Assembly: GCF_000821305.1 (NCBI RefSeq)
Contig: NZ_CCXK01000017.1
Span: 808,159 to 872,158, forward strand
Direction of reading: 5' to 3'
Length of the DNA: 64,000 bases
Source: Clostridium culturomicium
Lineage (GTDB): Bacteria; Bacillota; Clostridia; Clostridiales; Clostridiaceae
The translations under genes were made by a program, and so were the position numbers. Of this stretch, positions 7,243-15,807 are shown in pieces. Below the pieces are notes generated by a model. That model saw only the letters and a program-made list of their open reading frames with translations, made no database searches and had not been told where the DNA came from. The stretch's first letter is position 1; each line of letters starts with the position of its first letter.

Positions 7243-8868
7243 ATGAAAGACAGAACTGAGTTGACTCAGCAGTCTGTAGCTAAAGGTTTTATGGTGCTTA
7301 CCATATCAATGATGTCTGTTAAGGTGCTGTCAGTACTATACACACCTTTTCTTAGGCATATATTAGGTGCTGCAGGATGGGGAGTTTATTCATCCACTTA
7401 TACAATTTTTACATATATATATACCATAGCAAATGCTGGTATACCCGTTGCTATTGCTAAGCTTGTTGCAGAGCTTGAAGCAAAGGGAAATTATAAGGAT
7501 GCACTTAAAACCTTTAAGGTTTCAAGAACCCTTCTTATAGTTATTGGAGCAGTTTTATCACTATTTATGTTTATATTTGCAACACCTTTAAATAAGGCCT
7601 TTAATAGTACGGAGTCTATTTTAGCTACAAGATGGCTGGCTCCAGGAATATTATTTACATCTATTATGTGTGCCTATAAAGGTTATTTTCAAGGAATTGG
7701 AGATATGACTCCTACAGCAGTATCACAGGTAGGTGAACAGATATTAAATATTATCTTCAGCTTGCTTTTTGCTGCAATGCTTATAGGGAAGGGTCCTAGT
7801 TATGGAGCTGCTGGTGGAACTGTTGGAACTATTGTTGGTGCCGTTGGGGCATCTCTTTATTTCATATGGATTTACAGTAAAAACAGCGAAAAAGTACGTC
7901 ACAGAAAAAATGTTGAAGGTGTAAAAAGACATAGCAACGAAGAGATTCTTAAATTAATTCTAAGATACGCCTTTCCAATAACAATAGCTTCTGCTCTTCA
8001 AAATGCAGGACCTATTGTTGACCTTAAAATTGTGAAGGGAAGACTTTTATCACAAGGTTTATCAGAAGTTTTAGTTGAAACCCAATGGGGCTTTATTGCG
8101 TTATATAACACACTTATCTCTATTCCAATGGCAATCATGGGAGCTTTAGCAATTGCTCTTGTTCCAGCTATTTCAAGATTAAGTGCTTTAAAGGATAAAA
8201 AGGCCCTTAAAGTGAACATTAAATCCTCTTATAGAGTTGCATTTATGATTTCAGTACCATGTGCAGTTGGCTTTGCAGTTCTTTCTGTGCCTATTTTAAA
8301 AATTTTAGGCTATGATATGGAGGTTTCACCTTTATTAATCTGGGGGTCATGGGTATTAGTATTCTATGCAATTTCCTTGATTCAAACTTCAATTTTGCAA
8401 GGCTTAGGAAAAGTTACCTTAGTAACTGTATTTTCAGTTCTTGGAATTCTTGTTAAGGCCATTGTTAACTATGTATTAGTAGGAATACCATCTATAGGAA
8501 TTATTGGTGCTGTCTGGGGTAATGGAGCTTGTTACTTAGTAATGATGTTTTTATTCCAATGGCAGATTAATAAATCTATAGGAGTGAGGACTAATTTACT
8601 TACATGTGCTATAAAACCTGTTATTGCAGGTTTAGTTATGGGAATAGGTACTTCTTTAGTATTTAAACTTATTAATGGCGGATTAGGTTTTGTTTTAAGC
8701 GGATACATATTAAATTTAATAGCTGCAGGAATAACTATAATTATTGCTGGAGTAATATATGTTATTGTTCTAATTTCAATTGGAGGAGTTAGAAAATCTG
8801 ATTTAAATTCTTTGCCAGGAAAGCTTACAAAGCTTATACCACCAAAGGTTTATTCAAAATTAAGATAA
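7243..8868 (+). CDS. SpoVB-like / MurJ-type lipid-linked oligosaccharide flippase
   Basis: A 541-residue polytopic membrane protein of the MOP/polysaccharide biosynthesis superfamily, with about 14 hydrophobic segments. The opening (MVLTISMMSVKVLSVLYTPFLRHILGAAGWGVY) and the internal KGYFQGIGDMTPTAVSQVGEQILN are typical of the SpoVB/YtgP branch. Those proteins are thought to move lipid-linked cell-wall or polysaccharide precursors across the membrane; SpoVB itself is needed for spore cortex synthesis. The ATG has a GGAGG eight bases upstream. A second member of the same family lies just beyond a shared terminator on the opposite strand. The precise substrate and whether it is the sporulation version are uncertain. 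Confidence 0.8.
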   Translation: MKDRTELTQQSVAKGFMVLTISMMSVKVLSVLYTPFLRHILGAAGWGVYSSTYTIFTYIYTIANAGIPVAIAKLVAELEAKGNYKDALKTFKVSRTLLIVIGAVLSLFMFIFATPLNKAFNSTESILATRWLAPGILFTSIMCAYKGYFQGIGDMTPTAVSQVGEQILNIIFSLLFAAMLIGKGPSYGAAGGTVGTIVGAVGASLYFIWIYSKNSEKVRHRKNVEGVKRHSNEEILKLILRYAFPITIASALQNAGPIVDLKIVKGRLLSQGLSEVLVETQWGFIALYNTLISIPMAIMGALAIALVPAISRLSALKDKKALKVNIKSSYRVAFMISVPCAVGFAVLSVPILKILGYDMEVSPLLIWGSWVLVFYAISLIQTSILQGLGKVTLVTVFSVLGILVKAIVNYVLVGIPSIGIIGAVWGNGACYLVMMFLFQWQINKSIGVRTNLLTCAIKPVIAGLVMGIGTSLVFKLINGGLGFVLSGYILNLIAAGITIIIAGVIYVIVLISIGGVRKSDLNSLPGKLTKLIPPKVYSKLR

Positions 8869-8874
8869 TGATAA

Positions 8875-8912
8875 AAACCGTATTTGATTCATTCAAATAC
8901 GGTTTGTTTTTT
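8875..8912. terminator. Bidirectional terminator between two flippase genes
   Basis: A perfect 13-bp stem (AAACCGTATTTGA at 8875-8887 with 8893-8905), a five-base loop, a TTTTTT run on the plus side and an A run before it. It serves both convergent genes; the second gene's stop codon lies at its edge. Confidence 0.85.
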
Positions 8913-10425
8913 ATTTGGCTGAACTTTTTCTGATTAATGAACTTGAAATAAAGAATAAAGAAAAAGCAATGCAAATAACAGATATTGATTTCGATGCAAT
9001 ATAGGAATCTGGAATAATACTATTAACTACATTTGCTATAATGAATACTAAAATACTTAAAAGTGCAATTATTAAAAACTCTCCCATAGGAAGGTTTAAT
9101 TCAATTACCTGGCTGATAAAATATAGATTTATTAAAAGACCAATTATAGAAGTTAATATCAAGGATATTCCATAACCATAAATATTAATAGAAGGAATAG
9201 CGATTAAGAAATAAATCAAAACTATTTCTATTATAGCTGTGGATAAGGAGCTAACAACAATAATTTTCTGCTTTCCTAGGCCATTTAATATACTATAGGT
9301 ACAGTAATGGCTATACATAAATGGAGAAGCTATGGAAGCAATTTTTATAAATTCAGCCAAATCATTTCTATTAAAGAACAGTTCACCTAGTATTCTTGGA
9401 CAGGTATAACAAATTATTATTGTTGAAATTCCAAGCATAAAACAAATCTTAATTACTTCATTTACTCTATTATTAATATTAACATAATCCTTTTGACTTA
9501 TTTTTCTTGATAAATCAGGGATAATTACCGTTGACAGTGAGTTAACAATAACTAGTGGAAAATATACAATGGCTAAAGCCATTCCGTTAAATTTACCGAT
9601 AATTTCTAAAGCTCCAATATAATCAAAACCTGCTACAACTAATCTGCGAGGTACTAAAAGAGTAGATACACTCTGTAGTGCAGTGGTTAAAAATCCATTT
9701 ATAGCTAAAGGTGCAGCTATAATTAAAATGTTAAATAAAAGCTGAATTCTATTTTCTGAACACGTACTGTTGGTATAAGGAATTTTTCTTCGGCTTTTTT
9801 TATAGAACCCATAAAGAAATATAAAGCTTATCATTTCACCAATTGTGAAAGAGAAATAGGTTGCTGCTACTGTGTTTTCAATAGTTTTTAATGCGAAGAA
9901 GTAGATGATTCCAACTAATAGAAGCATTCTAACTGCTTTTTCAACAATATCAATAACAGATGGAACTAATACTTCATTCACTCCATAAAAATAGCCTTTA
10001 AATACTGTTGAAACCGCAATAAAAATAATTGAAGGACATACAATCCATAGGGAAATTACAGCTCTTGAATCCTTGATAATATATTTGCACATGACTGGTG
10101 TAATTAAAAACATTAAAGCTGCTATGAACATTGCCCACATTAAAATAAATATAAAGGATATATTCACTGTTTTATGTAAGTCTTGAAAGCGGTTAGTACC
10201 GTAATATGCAGAGGTTTCTCTTGATACTGCTGCTATTATTCCACCACAGACTATGCAGCAAAATAAATCATATATTGGCATAATGAGCCCATAGAGACCT
10301 ACTCCTTCAGGTCCAAGCTGCCTGGAAAGCAGAATAGAGAACATAAACCTCAGCACTCCCATCGCAAGATTTGAAAGAGTTAGCACGAAGGTATCTCTAT
10401 AAAAAGTATCTTTTTCCATTTCCAT
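8911..10425 (-). CDS. Stage V sporulation protein B-like flippase (second copy)
   Basis: A 504-residue polytopic protein of the MOP superfamily. The N-terminus (FYRDTFVLTLSNLAMGVLRFMFSILLSRQLGPEGVGLYGLIMPIYD) and FKGYFYGVNEVLVPSVIDIVEKAVR are the patterns of SpoVB, so this copy fits the sporulation protein better than the neighbour at 7243. The start at 10425 has GGGGGAG six bases upstream; an ATG six bases further in is the alternative. The two homologues differ strongly in sequence, so they are old paralogues or independent arrivals rather than a fresh duplication. It is a single-gene unit. The role in spore cortex assembly is known for the family and inferred here. Confidence 0.8.
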   Translation of the reverse strand: MEMEKDTFYRDTFVLTLSNLAMGVLRFMFSILLSRQLGPEGVGLYGLIMPIYDLFCCIVCGGIIAAVSRETSAYYGTNRFQDLHKTVNISFIFILMWAMFIAALMFLITPVMCKYIIKDSRAVISLWIVCPSIIFIAVSTVFKGYFYGVNEVLVPSVIDIVEKAVRMLLLVGIIYFFALKTIENTVAATYFSFTIGEMISFIFLYGFYKKSRRKIPYTNSTCSENRIQLLFNILIIAAPLAINGFLTTALQSVSTLLVPRRLVVAGFDYIGALEIIGKFNGMALAIVYFPLVIVNSLSTVIIPDLSRKISQKDYVNINNRVNEVIKICFMLGISTIIICYTCPRILGELFFNRNDLAEFIKIASIASPFMYSHYCTYSILNGLGKQKIIVVSSLSTAIIEIVLIYFLIAIPSINIYGYGISLILTSIIGLLINLYFISQVIELNLPMGEFLIIALLSILVFIIANVVNSIIPDSYIASKSISVICIAFSLFFISSSLIRKSSAK

Positions 10426-10681
10426 TTTATCTCCCCCAATATGTTTAATTAATATTCAAATAGTAGGTATTTTAATTTAGAAACCCAAGTGTAACGTTGA
10501 ACTTCTAAGCTGTAGTTCTATAAACTATGAAAATTCTATAGTAATTTCATCCCACTTTATGCATTCTAAAATCTTATTTCTACATTGCATTAATATGAAA
10601 AGCTAGTCCATAATATTCTTTAACCTCACATTTTTATCAATTATTTAAGTAAAAGTAATTTAATTAAAGTTGCTAAATATA

Positions 10682-10687
10682 TATAAT
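10682..10687 (+). promoter_or_regulatory. Candidate -10 element
   Basis: TATAAT 29 bases before the start of the beta-propeller gene. The best -35 at 17-base spacing is only TTTAAT (10659-10664), so the call is weak. The rest of the 290-base gap between 10426 and 10715 shows no other clear signal. Confidence 0.35.
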
Positions 10688-10715
10688 GTAAAGTAATAAA
10701 TTAATGGGGGAAATT

Positions 10716-11900
10716 ATGAAGAAAGTTATTGGTTGGATTATAATTATAATATTGTCTGTATGCTCATTTATGATAGTAAAAGAAAAAACTGAAATTTATA
10801 ATATAGGCAATGAAAATGATAATGCAGAGTTTAAAATTAAATATAAGGGGTTAAAGGGAGCTGTAGATTTTACTTCTATTAATGATAAGATTTATATCGC
10901 ATTTCCGCATATGATAAAATGCATTGAAAATGGTAAAGAACCTTATACAGTATTAAATGATGAAAACTTAAATATTGAATGTGCTGAGCCAGTTGGTGAA
11001 AGTCTCTACTTTATCAGCAGTAGCAAATTAATGAGCTATGACATTAACAACAAAAATGTTAAAGAACATATTGCAAATCTTCCTAACACAGGGGATTACA
11101 AAAATATCTTACTTAAATCCTATGATGATAAGTTATTCATCACCATAGGAGCAATGACTAATTCTGGTGTGGTCGGAGATGATAATACCTGGATTTCGGA
11201 AAATAAGGACAACCATGATTTAACTCCAGAAACTATAAAAGTAAATGAAAACTCTAAAGGTGCCTTTGTTAAAAAGGGTGAAGCAAATACAAGCAATCAA
11301 ACTATAAAAGCTTCAGAAATTGGAAATTCTTCAGTCGTAATTTTTAATACAAGCACAGGGGATTTTGAAACCTATGCATGGGGTATAAGAAATATCAATG
11401 GTATTGACATAACTGATGATGGTAAAATCTATGCTACTGTTGGAGGGTATGAACCAAGAGGTGATAGACCTGTATACAATGATAGTGATTATATATATGA
11501 AATAAAAAAAGATCATTGGTATGGGTTTCCTGACTATTCAGGTGGAGATTCCTTAGAATCACCAAGATTTAATCTTGAAGGTAAGGATAAGGTGAAAATG
11601 ATTCTTAGTGAAATACCAATGAATCCTCCAGCTCCATATTATCAATATACTAATGTGAATAGTTTAGGTTGGATTGCCATAGATGAAACAGGTAAAATAG
11701 CAAAGAATAATAAAGGTAGTATTTTCTTTTACAATAAAGAAAATAATAGTATATATTATAGTCTAATGGGTGGTGTGTTTGAAAAGTTTATTGGTCTTAA
11801 TTCAGATTGTGTAGCCACCAGTATGAAGATTATCAATAATGAATTGTATATCTTAGATAGTGGAAATGGATTTTTATTTACAATTGAAGGAAAACAATAG
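10716..11900 (+). CDS. Membrane-anchored beta-propeller, glucose/sorbosone dehydrogenase-like
   Basis: A 394-residue protein with an N-terminal signal anchor (residues 3-22, VIGWIIIIILSVCSFMIV); there is no proper lipobox. The external part resembles the six-bladed propeller of soluble quinoprotein glucose/sorbosone dehydrogenases. The region WGIRNINGIDITDDGKIYATVGG, followed by DSDYIYEIKKDHWYGFPDYSGGD, matches the conserved arginine strand and the 'nYGWP' turn of that family. The catalytic His and the PQQ pocket could not be confirmed, and PQQ use by a clostridium would be unexpected, so a binding or structural role is equally possible. ATG 10716 was chosen because GGGGGA lies just before it; the upstream ATG at 10704 lies before that site. 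Confidence 0.6.
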   Translation: MKKVIGWIIIIILSVCSFMIVKEKTEIYNIGNENDNAEFKIKYKGLKGAVDFTSINDKIYIAFPHMIKCIENGKEPYTVLNDENLNIECAEPVGESLYFISSSKLMSYDINNKNVKEHIANLPNTGDYKNILLKSYDDKLFITIGAMTNSGVVGDDNTWISENKDNHDLTPETIKVNENSKGAFVKKGEANTSNQTIKASEIGNSSVVIFNTSTGDFETYAWGIRNINGIDITDDGKIYATVGGYEPRGDRPVYNDSDYIYEIKKDHWYGFPDYSGGDSLESPRFNLEGKDKVKMILSEIPMNPPAPYYQYTNVNSLGWIAIDETGKIAKNNKGSIFFYNKENNSIYYSLMGGVFEKFIGLNSDCVATSMKIINNELYILDSGNGFLFTIEGKQ

Positions 11901-11918
11901 AAGGTGTATACTATTTAT

Positions 11919-12011
11919 ATGAATGATATAAATGAAACTCTTTCTCATATGCATTTATGCGTTCAAAAGAATAAATTTAGTAACAAAATACAAGATTTGA
12001 TAAAAGATTAA
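11919..12011 (+). CDS. Possible 30-residue peptide
   Basis: A short open frame (MNDINETLSHMHLCVQKNKF then 10 more residues) with a weak GAAGGTG site ten bases upstream. It lies in the gap between the beta-propeller and phospholipase genes, and its stop overlaps the AAGGAGA sequence upstream of the next gene. There is no homology that I recognise. It may be a chance frame. Confidence 0.25.
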   Translation: MNDINETLSHMHLCVQKNKFSNKIQDLIKD

Positions 12012-12059
12012 GGAGACTTAACCTTTCTATTGGACTGGTGTGATAAGCAGGTGATAAGC

Positions 12060-12764
12060 ATGAAAGGAAAATTAGAAAAAACATACAATAAAACTATGAG
12101 AGGTGCAATTAGAGTTGTAAATCCCATTAAGAAGCGTGTAAAAAAAACTGAGTGTATTGTACATCAATTTATAAATATTGAAGCGATTAAATTATTGGAC
12201 CATTCCCATATGTCTGAAGAATTTACCTTTTATAAGAATTATATTTATGATTTAAACAGAGGTGTAAAATGGGCTGATGCAGACTTGAAAAGTACTAATC
12301 ATTTTTATCATCATGAACTGGGGAGAGGGCTCTATGGTTTTTCAAATGCTAAAGAAGAGTGTCTTAAGTATTACAATGAAGCTTTAAAACTATATAAAGA
12401 AAATGAAATTAATAAAGCAATGTTTTTTCTTGGAGCAGCCTGCCATTTAGTTCAAGACTCAACAGTGCCTGCTCATGCTATGAAAAACTTAAAAAAACAC
12501 AAACCATTGGAGAAGTATATAGTAAATAAGGTTTCATCAGGCTATTCAATCAACGTAGAAGGCGATATAATAAAATATCCAGATATTCATGATTATATAA
12601 TTAATAATACTAAAGAAGCTGTTAAAGTGAATAAAGAATTTGAAGATATAGAGATGAAAAAAGATCGCTTTGAAAATATTTCAAATATAATAGTTGAAAA
12701 AGCAATCAGAACCACTGCTGGAGTGTTATCTGACTTTTTTAAAGAAGTAAATTCTCAAATATAG
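12060..12764 (+). CDS. Zinc-dependent phospholipase C family protein, no signal peptide
   Basis: A 234-residue helical protein related to clostridial alpha-toxin and Bacillus cereus PLC, which cleave phosphatidylcholine using three zinc ions. Counting from ATG 12060, every His/Asp/Glu zinc ligand of the family seems present: H35, D73 or D75 (in KWADADL), H81 (TNHFYH), H129 and D133 (CHLVQD), H139 (PAHA), H147 and E151 (KHKPLE). The D133-H139 and H147-E151 spacings match alpha-toxin. The secreted toxins also use the mature N-terminal Trp; here there is no signal peptide and no such Trp, and no C-terminal C2-like domain. A TTG at 12030 would add ten residues, but its AAGGAGA lies 13 bases away; AGGTG seven bases before 12060 favours the ATG. 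An intracellular or spore role is possible. Confidence 0.72.
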   Translation: MKGKLEKTYNKTMRGAIRVVNPIKKRVKKTECIVHQFINIEAIKLLDHSHMSEEFTFYKNYIYDLNRGVKWADADLKSTNHFYHHELGRGLYGFSNAKEECLKYYNEALKLYKENEINKAMFFLGAACHLVQDSTVPAHAMKNLKKHKPLEKYIVNKVSSGYSINVEGDIIKYPDIHDYIINNTKEAVKVNKEFEDIEMKKDRFENISNIIVEKAIRTTAGVLSDFFKEVNSQI

Positions 12765-12795
12765 TAGATAATTTTAACATTTTTATTTATAATAG

Positions 12796-12822
12796 AGAAC
12801 TACTATTACTAGTAGTTCTTTG
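12796..12822 (+). terminator. Rho-independent terminator
   Basis: AGAACTACTA (12796-12805) pairs perfectly with 12810-12819 across a four-base loop; a short T-rich tail follows. It ends the phospholipase gene. Confidence 0.7.
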
Positions 12823-12920
12823 TTGTTTGTGTAAAATAAAGGAAATTCAATCTTTTTAAAGAATATAAGATGTATAAAGCTATAACTTATATTTTTTATA
12901 CTATTTTAAAGAGGTGTACT

Positions 12921-13421
12921 ATGGAGAATGTTTTTTTAAATTTAGAAAAGGAAATTTTTAGAGGAAATGTTTTAGATATAACGTGTGACGGAAGAGGAAT
13001 AATATATAATGCCAATAAACATTATGACAGTTTTATTGAAATTGATTATTTAGAGAATGATTTAATAGAACGTGATACAAACAGTGGCTATGACAGCTGT
13101 GTTATGTTCTTTTCTCTTCAAAATTATTCTACCGTCCTACGTAGAAAACAGTTATTTAAAGATCTTCATAAGATGCTGAACAAAAACGGATATTTATATA
13201 TTTGGGATGTAAACAAAGAAAAGTTAAAACCATGGAATGGAAATATAAAAGTATCTTTACCTGATAAATCTATTGTAAATCTTGAAATTAAGAATTTAAA
13301 TTTACTTGAGGATAGTACTTCATATAAAGTAATTGACAGCATAAAAGAATATTTTGAAGTAATAGAAAAAATTGAATCTAACAATTGTTTTAAAATTGTT
13401 GCCAAACGAAAGGATGATTAA
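12921..13421 (+). CDS. Methyltransferase-like protein, probably degenerate SAM fold
   Basis: A 166-residue protein starting at ATG 12921 behind AAAGAGGTG; an in-frame ATG at 12870 lacks a ribosome site. The order GNVLDITCDGRG, then YDSCVMFFSLQNYS, then FKDLHKMLNKNGYLYIWDVNKEKLKPW resembles class I SAM-dependent methyltransferases (motif I, motif IV and the 'L.pGG' loop). The glycine-rich motif I is poor (DITCDGRG rather than E/D-x-G-x-G-x-G), so SAM binding is doubtful. The radical SAM gene starts five bases after its stop, which implies one transcript and perhaps a joint function. Function not known. Confidence 0.5.
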   Translation: MENVFLNLEKEIFRGNVLDITCDGRGIIYNANKHYDSFIEIDYLENDLIERDTNSGYDSCVMFFSLQNYSTVLRRKQLFKDLHKMLNKNGYLYIWDVNKEKLKPWNGNIKVSLPDKSIVNLEIKNLNLLEDSTSYKVIDSIKEYFEVIEKIESNNCFKIVAKRKDD

Positions 13422-13425
13422 ATTA

Positions 13426-15132
13426 ATGAAAGTAGTTTTAGTTGCCGTAAATTCAAAGTATATACACAGCAACTTAGCGGTAAAATATCTAAAAGCATAT
13501 ACATCAGATATGGACTATGAATGCACTAACATGGAATTCTCAATTAATGACAGAGAAGAAAGAGTTGTTGAAGAAATTATTGGTGAAAAACCTGATATGG
13601 TTGGATTTTCATGCTATATCTGGAATATTGAATTCATTAAAAAGGTTGCTACCCTTGTAAAACTTATTAATCCGTCTATAGAAGTCTTTTATGGGGGGCC
13701 AGAAACCTCCTTTAACCCTGAAGAGTTTCTAACTAATAATGTAGGGGAATATGTTCTTGAAGGTGAAGGTGAAGAAACCTATAGAGAATTCATAGAAGAA
13801 AAACTTAAAGGAAATAATAATGATGAAAAAGAAAATTATGCAGAAATAAAAGGATTATTTACAAAGATTCAGGGAAAGATACAGTATGGTGGAAAGCGTC
13901 CATTAATGGATATGAACAAAATAGTCTTTCCTTATGATGAAGCTGACGATTTGAGCAATAAAATAGTATATTACGAAGCTTCAAGAGGATGTCCTTTTAA
14001 CTGTAAGTACTGTCTATCTTCTACTACCCATGGTGTTAGATTCTTAGATATAAATAGAGTTTTAAAAGAATTACAATTCTTTATTGATAAAAAAGTAAAA
14101 TTGGTTAAGTTTGTAGACAGAACCTTCAACTGCAATAAAAAGTTTGCTAACACTATTTGGCAGTATCTTGTTAATAATGGTGGGGAATCCTGCTTCCACT
14201 TTGAGGTATCCGCTGATTTATTTAGTAAGGATTCTTTAGAAATATTAAAGCAGGCCCCTAAGGGAATGTTTCAATTTGAGGTAGGGGTTCAGACTACCAA
14301 TAATGTTATTCTTAATAACATCAACAGAAACATTAAATTCGCAACAATAAAGGAAAAGGTACTAGAATTAAACGAATTAGATAACATTAAGCAGCATTTA
14401 GATTTAATAGCAGGTCTTCCAGGAGAAGATTTTGACTCCTTTAGAAAGTCATTTAATGAGGTTTATGAAATAAGTCCTGAAGAGCTTCAATTAGGTTTCT
14501 TAAAGCTTCTTAAAGGATCACAAATGAGAGAAGAAAGTGAAAAGTGGGGAATGGTTTACTCACCATATCCACCTTACGAAATTTTAAGAACAAAGGATAT
14601 CAGCTACGATGAACTTCAAGTATTAAAAAAGATTGAACACATGGTAGATAAATACTTAAATAGTGGTAAGTTCTATAAAATCCTTGAATTTTTTAAAAGA
14701 AGTGACCGTTTTGAAGACAGCTTTGAATTCTATTTAGAGTTATCAAAGTTCTACGATGCTAAAGGATACTTTAAAAGAAATATATCTAATGTTGATTACT
14801 ACAGTATATTTGTAGAATTTAATAGATTCATCAATGCAGGTGATGAAGAGCTGCTTCTCGATATCATTAGATATGAATATTTCTGCTTCAACAATACTAA
14901 ATGGGTTCCTGACTTTTTAAGACTAGACCTGGAAAAGGAAGAAGAAAGAAACTTAAAAGAAAAGGTTATGGAGGAATATAACTTAAGAAATATTAATAAG
15001 ATTAGTATATTCAAGTTTAAGTATGATATTAAAGAGTTTATTGAAAATGCCGAAATACATAAAAGGGATAATTATATTGTATTTTTCATTGATGGAAGAA
15101 AAGAGAAATTATTCATTCGCGAATCGAAATAA
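13426..15132 (+). CDS. B12-binding-domain radical SAM protein (DUF4080 family)
   Basis: A 568-residue protein. Residues 1-140 look like a cobalamin-binding Rossmann domain (MKVVLVAVNSKYIHSNLAVKY, then KPDMVGFSCYIWNI and VFYGGPE). The radical SAM core follows with the iron-sulfur motif C189-x3-C193-x2-C196 in RGCPFNCKYC. LDLIAGLPGEDFDSF (about residues 325-339) is the usual strand-5 motif. The C-terminal 190 residues (FKILEFFKRSDRF and beyond) correspond to DUF4080. Such enzymes are often methylases or mutases, but this family has no assigned reaction. The start at ATG 13426 is five bases after the upstream gene; the longer frame from 13372 overlaps that gene and lacks a ribosome site. Confidence 0.82.
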   Translation: MKVVLVAVNSKYIHSNLAVKYLKAYTSDMDYECTNMEFSINDREERVVEEIIGEKPDMVGFSCYIWNIEFIKKVATLVKLINPSIEVFYGGPETSFNPEEFLTNNVGEYVLEGEGEETYREFIEEKLKGNNNDEKENYAEIKGLFTKIQGKIQYGGKRPLMDMNKIVFPYDEADDLSNKIVYYEASRGCPFNCKYCLSSTTHGVRFLDINRVLKELQFFIDKKVKLVKFVDRTFNCNKKFANTIWQYLVNNGGESCFHFEVSADLFSKDSLEILKQAPKGMFQFEVGVQTTNNVILNNINRNIKFATIKEKVLELNELDNIKQHLDLIAGLPGEDFDSFRKSFNEVYEISPEELQLGFLKLLKGSQMREESEKWGMVYSPYPPYEILRTKDISYDELQVLKKIEHMVDKYLNSGKFYKILEFFKRSDRFEDSFEFYLELSKFYDAKGYFKRNISNVDYYSIFVEFNRFINAGDEELLLDIIRYEYFCFNNTKWVPDFLRLDLEKEEERNLKEKVMEEYNLRNINKISIFKFKYDIKEFIENAEIHKRDNYIVFFIDGRKEKLFIRESK

Positions 15133-15208
15133 TCCATTAAAGTCAAGTGAATAAATTGTTAGCAATAGAAGAATTATATGTTAAATTCAAATAATTAAGT
15201 ATAATCTC

Positions 15209-15236
15209 TTGAATGTATCAATGTTTTTGATATAAT
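15209..15236 (+). promoter_or_regulatory. Sigma-A-type promoter upstream of the V-ATPase operon
   Basis: TTGAAT (15209-15214) and TATAAT (15231-15236) are 16 bases apart. Initiation would fall near 15243. Confidence 0.6.
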
Positions 15237-15311
15237 ATACTACAAGATAACATTTAAAAAGATGTTTTTCTCTATATAAAGAGTTATTAAATACCACTTA
15301 TGCTATTGAAT

Positions 15312-15351
15312 AAAAAATACTTCCTTAGCATAGAAAAAGGAAGTATTTTTT
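15312..15351 (+). terminator. Terminator or attenuator ahead of the V-ATPase genes
   Basis: A perfect 15-bp stem (AAAAAATACTTCCTT at 15312-15326 with 15337-15351) ending in T6. It could end the radical SAM transcript or attenuate a transcript begun at 15243. TATGCTA (15299-15305) is complementary to TAGCATA (15326-15332), which overlaps the loop, so an alternative fold exists. Confidence 0.75.
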
Positions 15352-15480
15352 ATTTTGATGAAAGGTTAAATTATATTTTTAGTCTTTCCTTCAATAAAAA
15401 GTATTTAATTATGAATTGAAATGCTTTCATAAAACATAAGTGGATTTATATATAAATTAGTACTTAAAGGTGGTGAGATT

Positions 15481-15807
15481 TTGGCACTAGAAGCAATTAG
15501 TAAAATTCAAGAAGCAGAGGCTTCTGCTAAGAATATAATTGATAAGGCAGTTATTGAAAGTAAGGAAATAATTAGAAATGCTGAAATAAAAGCAAAGAAT
15601 GAATACGACCGCATTATTGAAGAAGCTTCTAAAAAATCAAAAGAGCTAAAGGACAATGCTTTAGCAGAAGGAATTGAAAATTCCAAGCCTGCACATCAAA
15701 AGGGTGATGCAGATGTAAATGCAATACTCAATACATCTGAGGAAAAGATTGATTCAGCTGTAAACTTAGTAATTGGAAGGATAGTGAAATTCAATGGCAA
15801 TAGTTAA
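15481..15807 (+). CDS. V-type ATPase subunit G/H-like peripheral stalk protein
   Basis: A 108-residue helical protein (ALEAISKIQEAEASAKNIID, KSKELKDNALAEG, INLV-like end) typical of the small subunit that pairs with subunit E in the peripheral stalk of V/A-type ATPases (NtpF in Enterococcus hirae; also called G or H). The stalk holds the catalytic head against rotation. The start is TTG 15481 with AGGTGG eight bases upstream. It is first in the operon, and its end overlaps the subunit I start by 14 bases, suggesting translational coupling. Confidence 0.8.
   Translation: MALEAISKIQEAEASAKNIIDKAVIESKEIIRNAEIKAKNEYDRIIEEASKKSKELKDNALAEGIENSKPAHQKGDADVNAILNTSEEKIDSAVNLVIGRIVKFNGNS

Larger units (their letters stand above)
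15133..15480 (+). other. Intergenic leader region of the V-ATPase operon
   Basis: A 348-base gap without a gene. It holds a good promoter (15209-15236), several small hairpins, and a strong terminator (15312-15351), which together define a possible RNA of about 110 nucleotides. About 130 bases of AT-rich sequence then lead to the first V-ATPase gene, with no clear second promoter. Confidence 0.6.
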
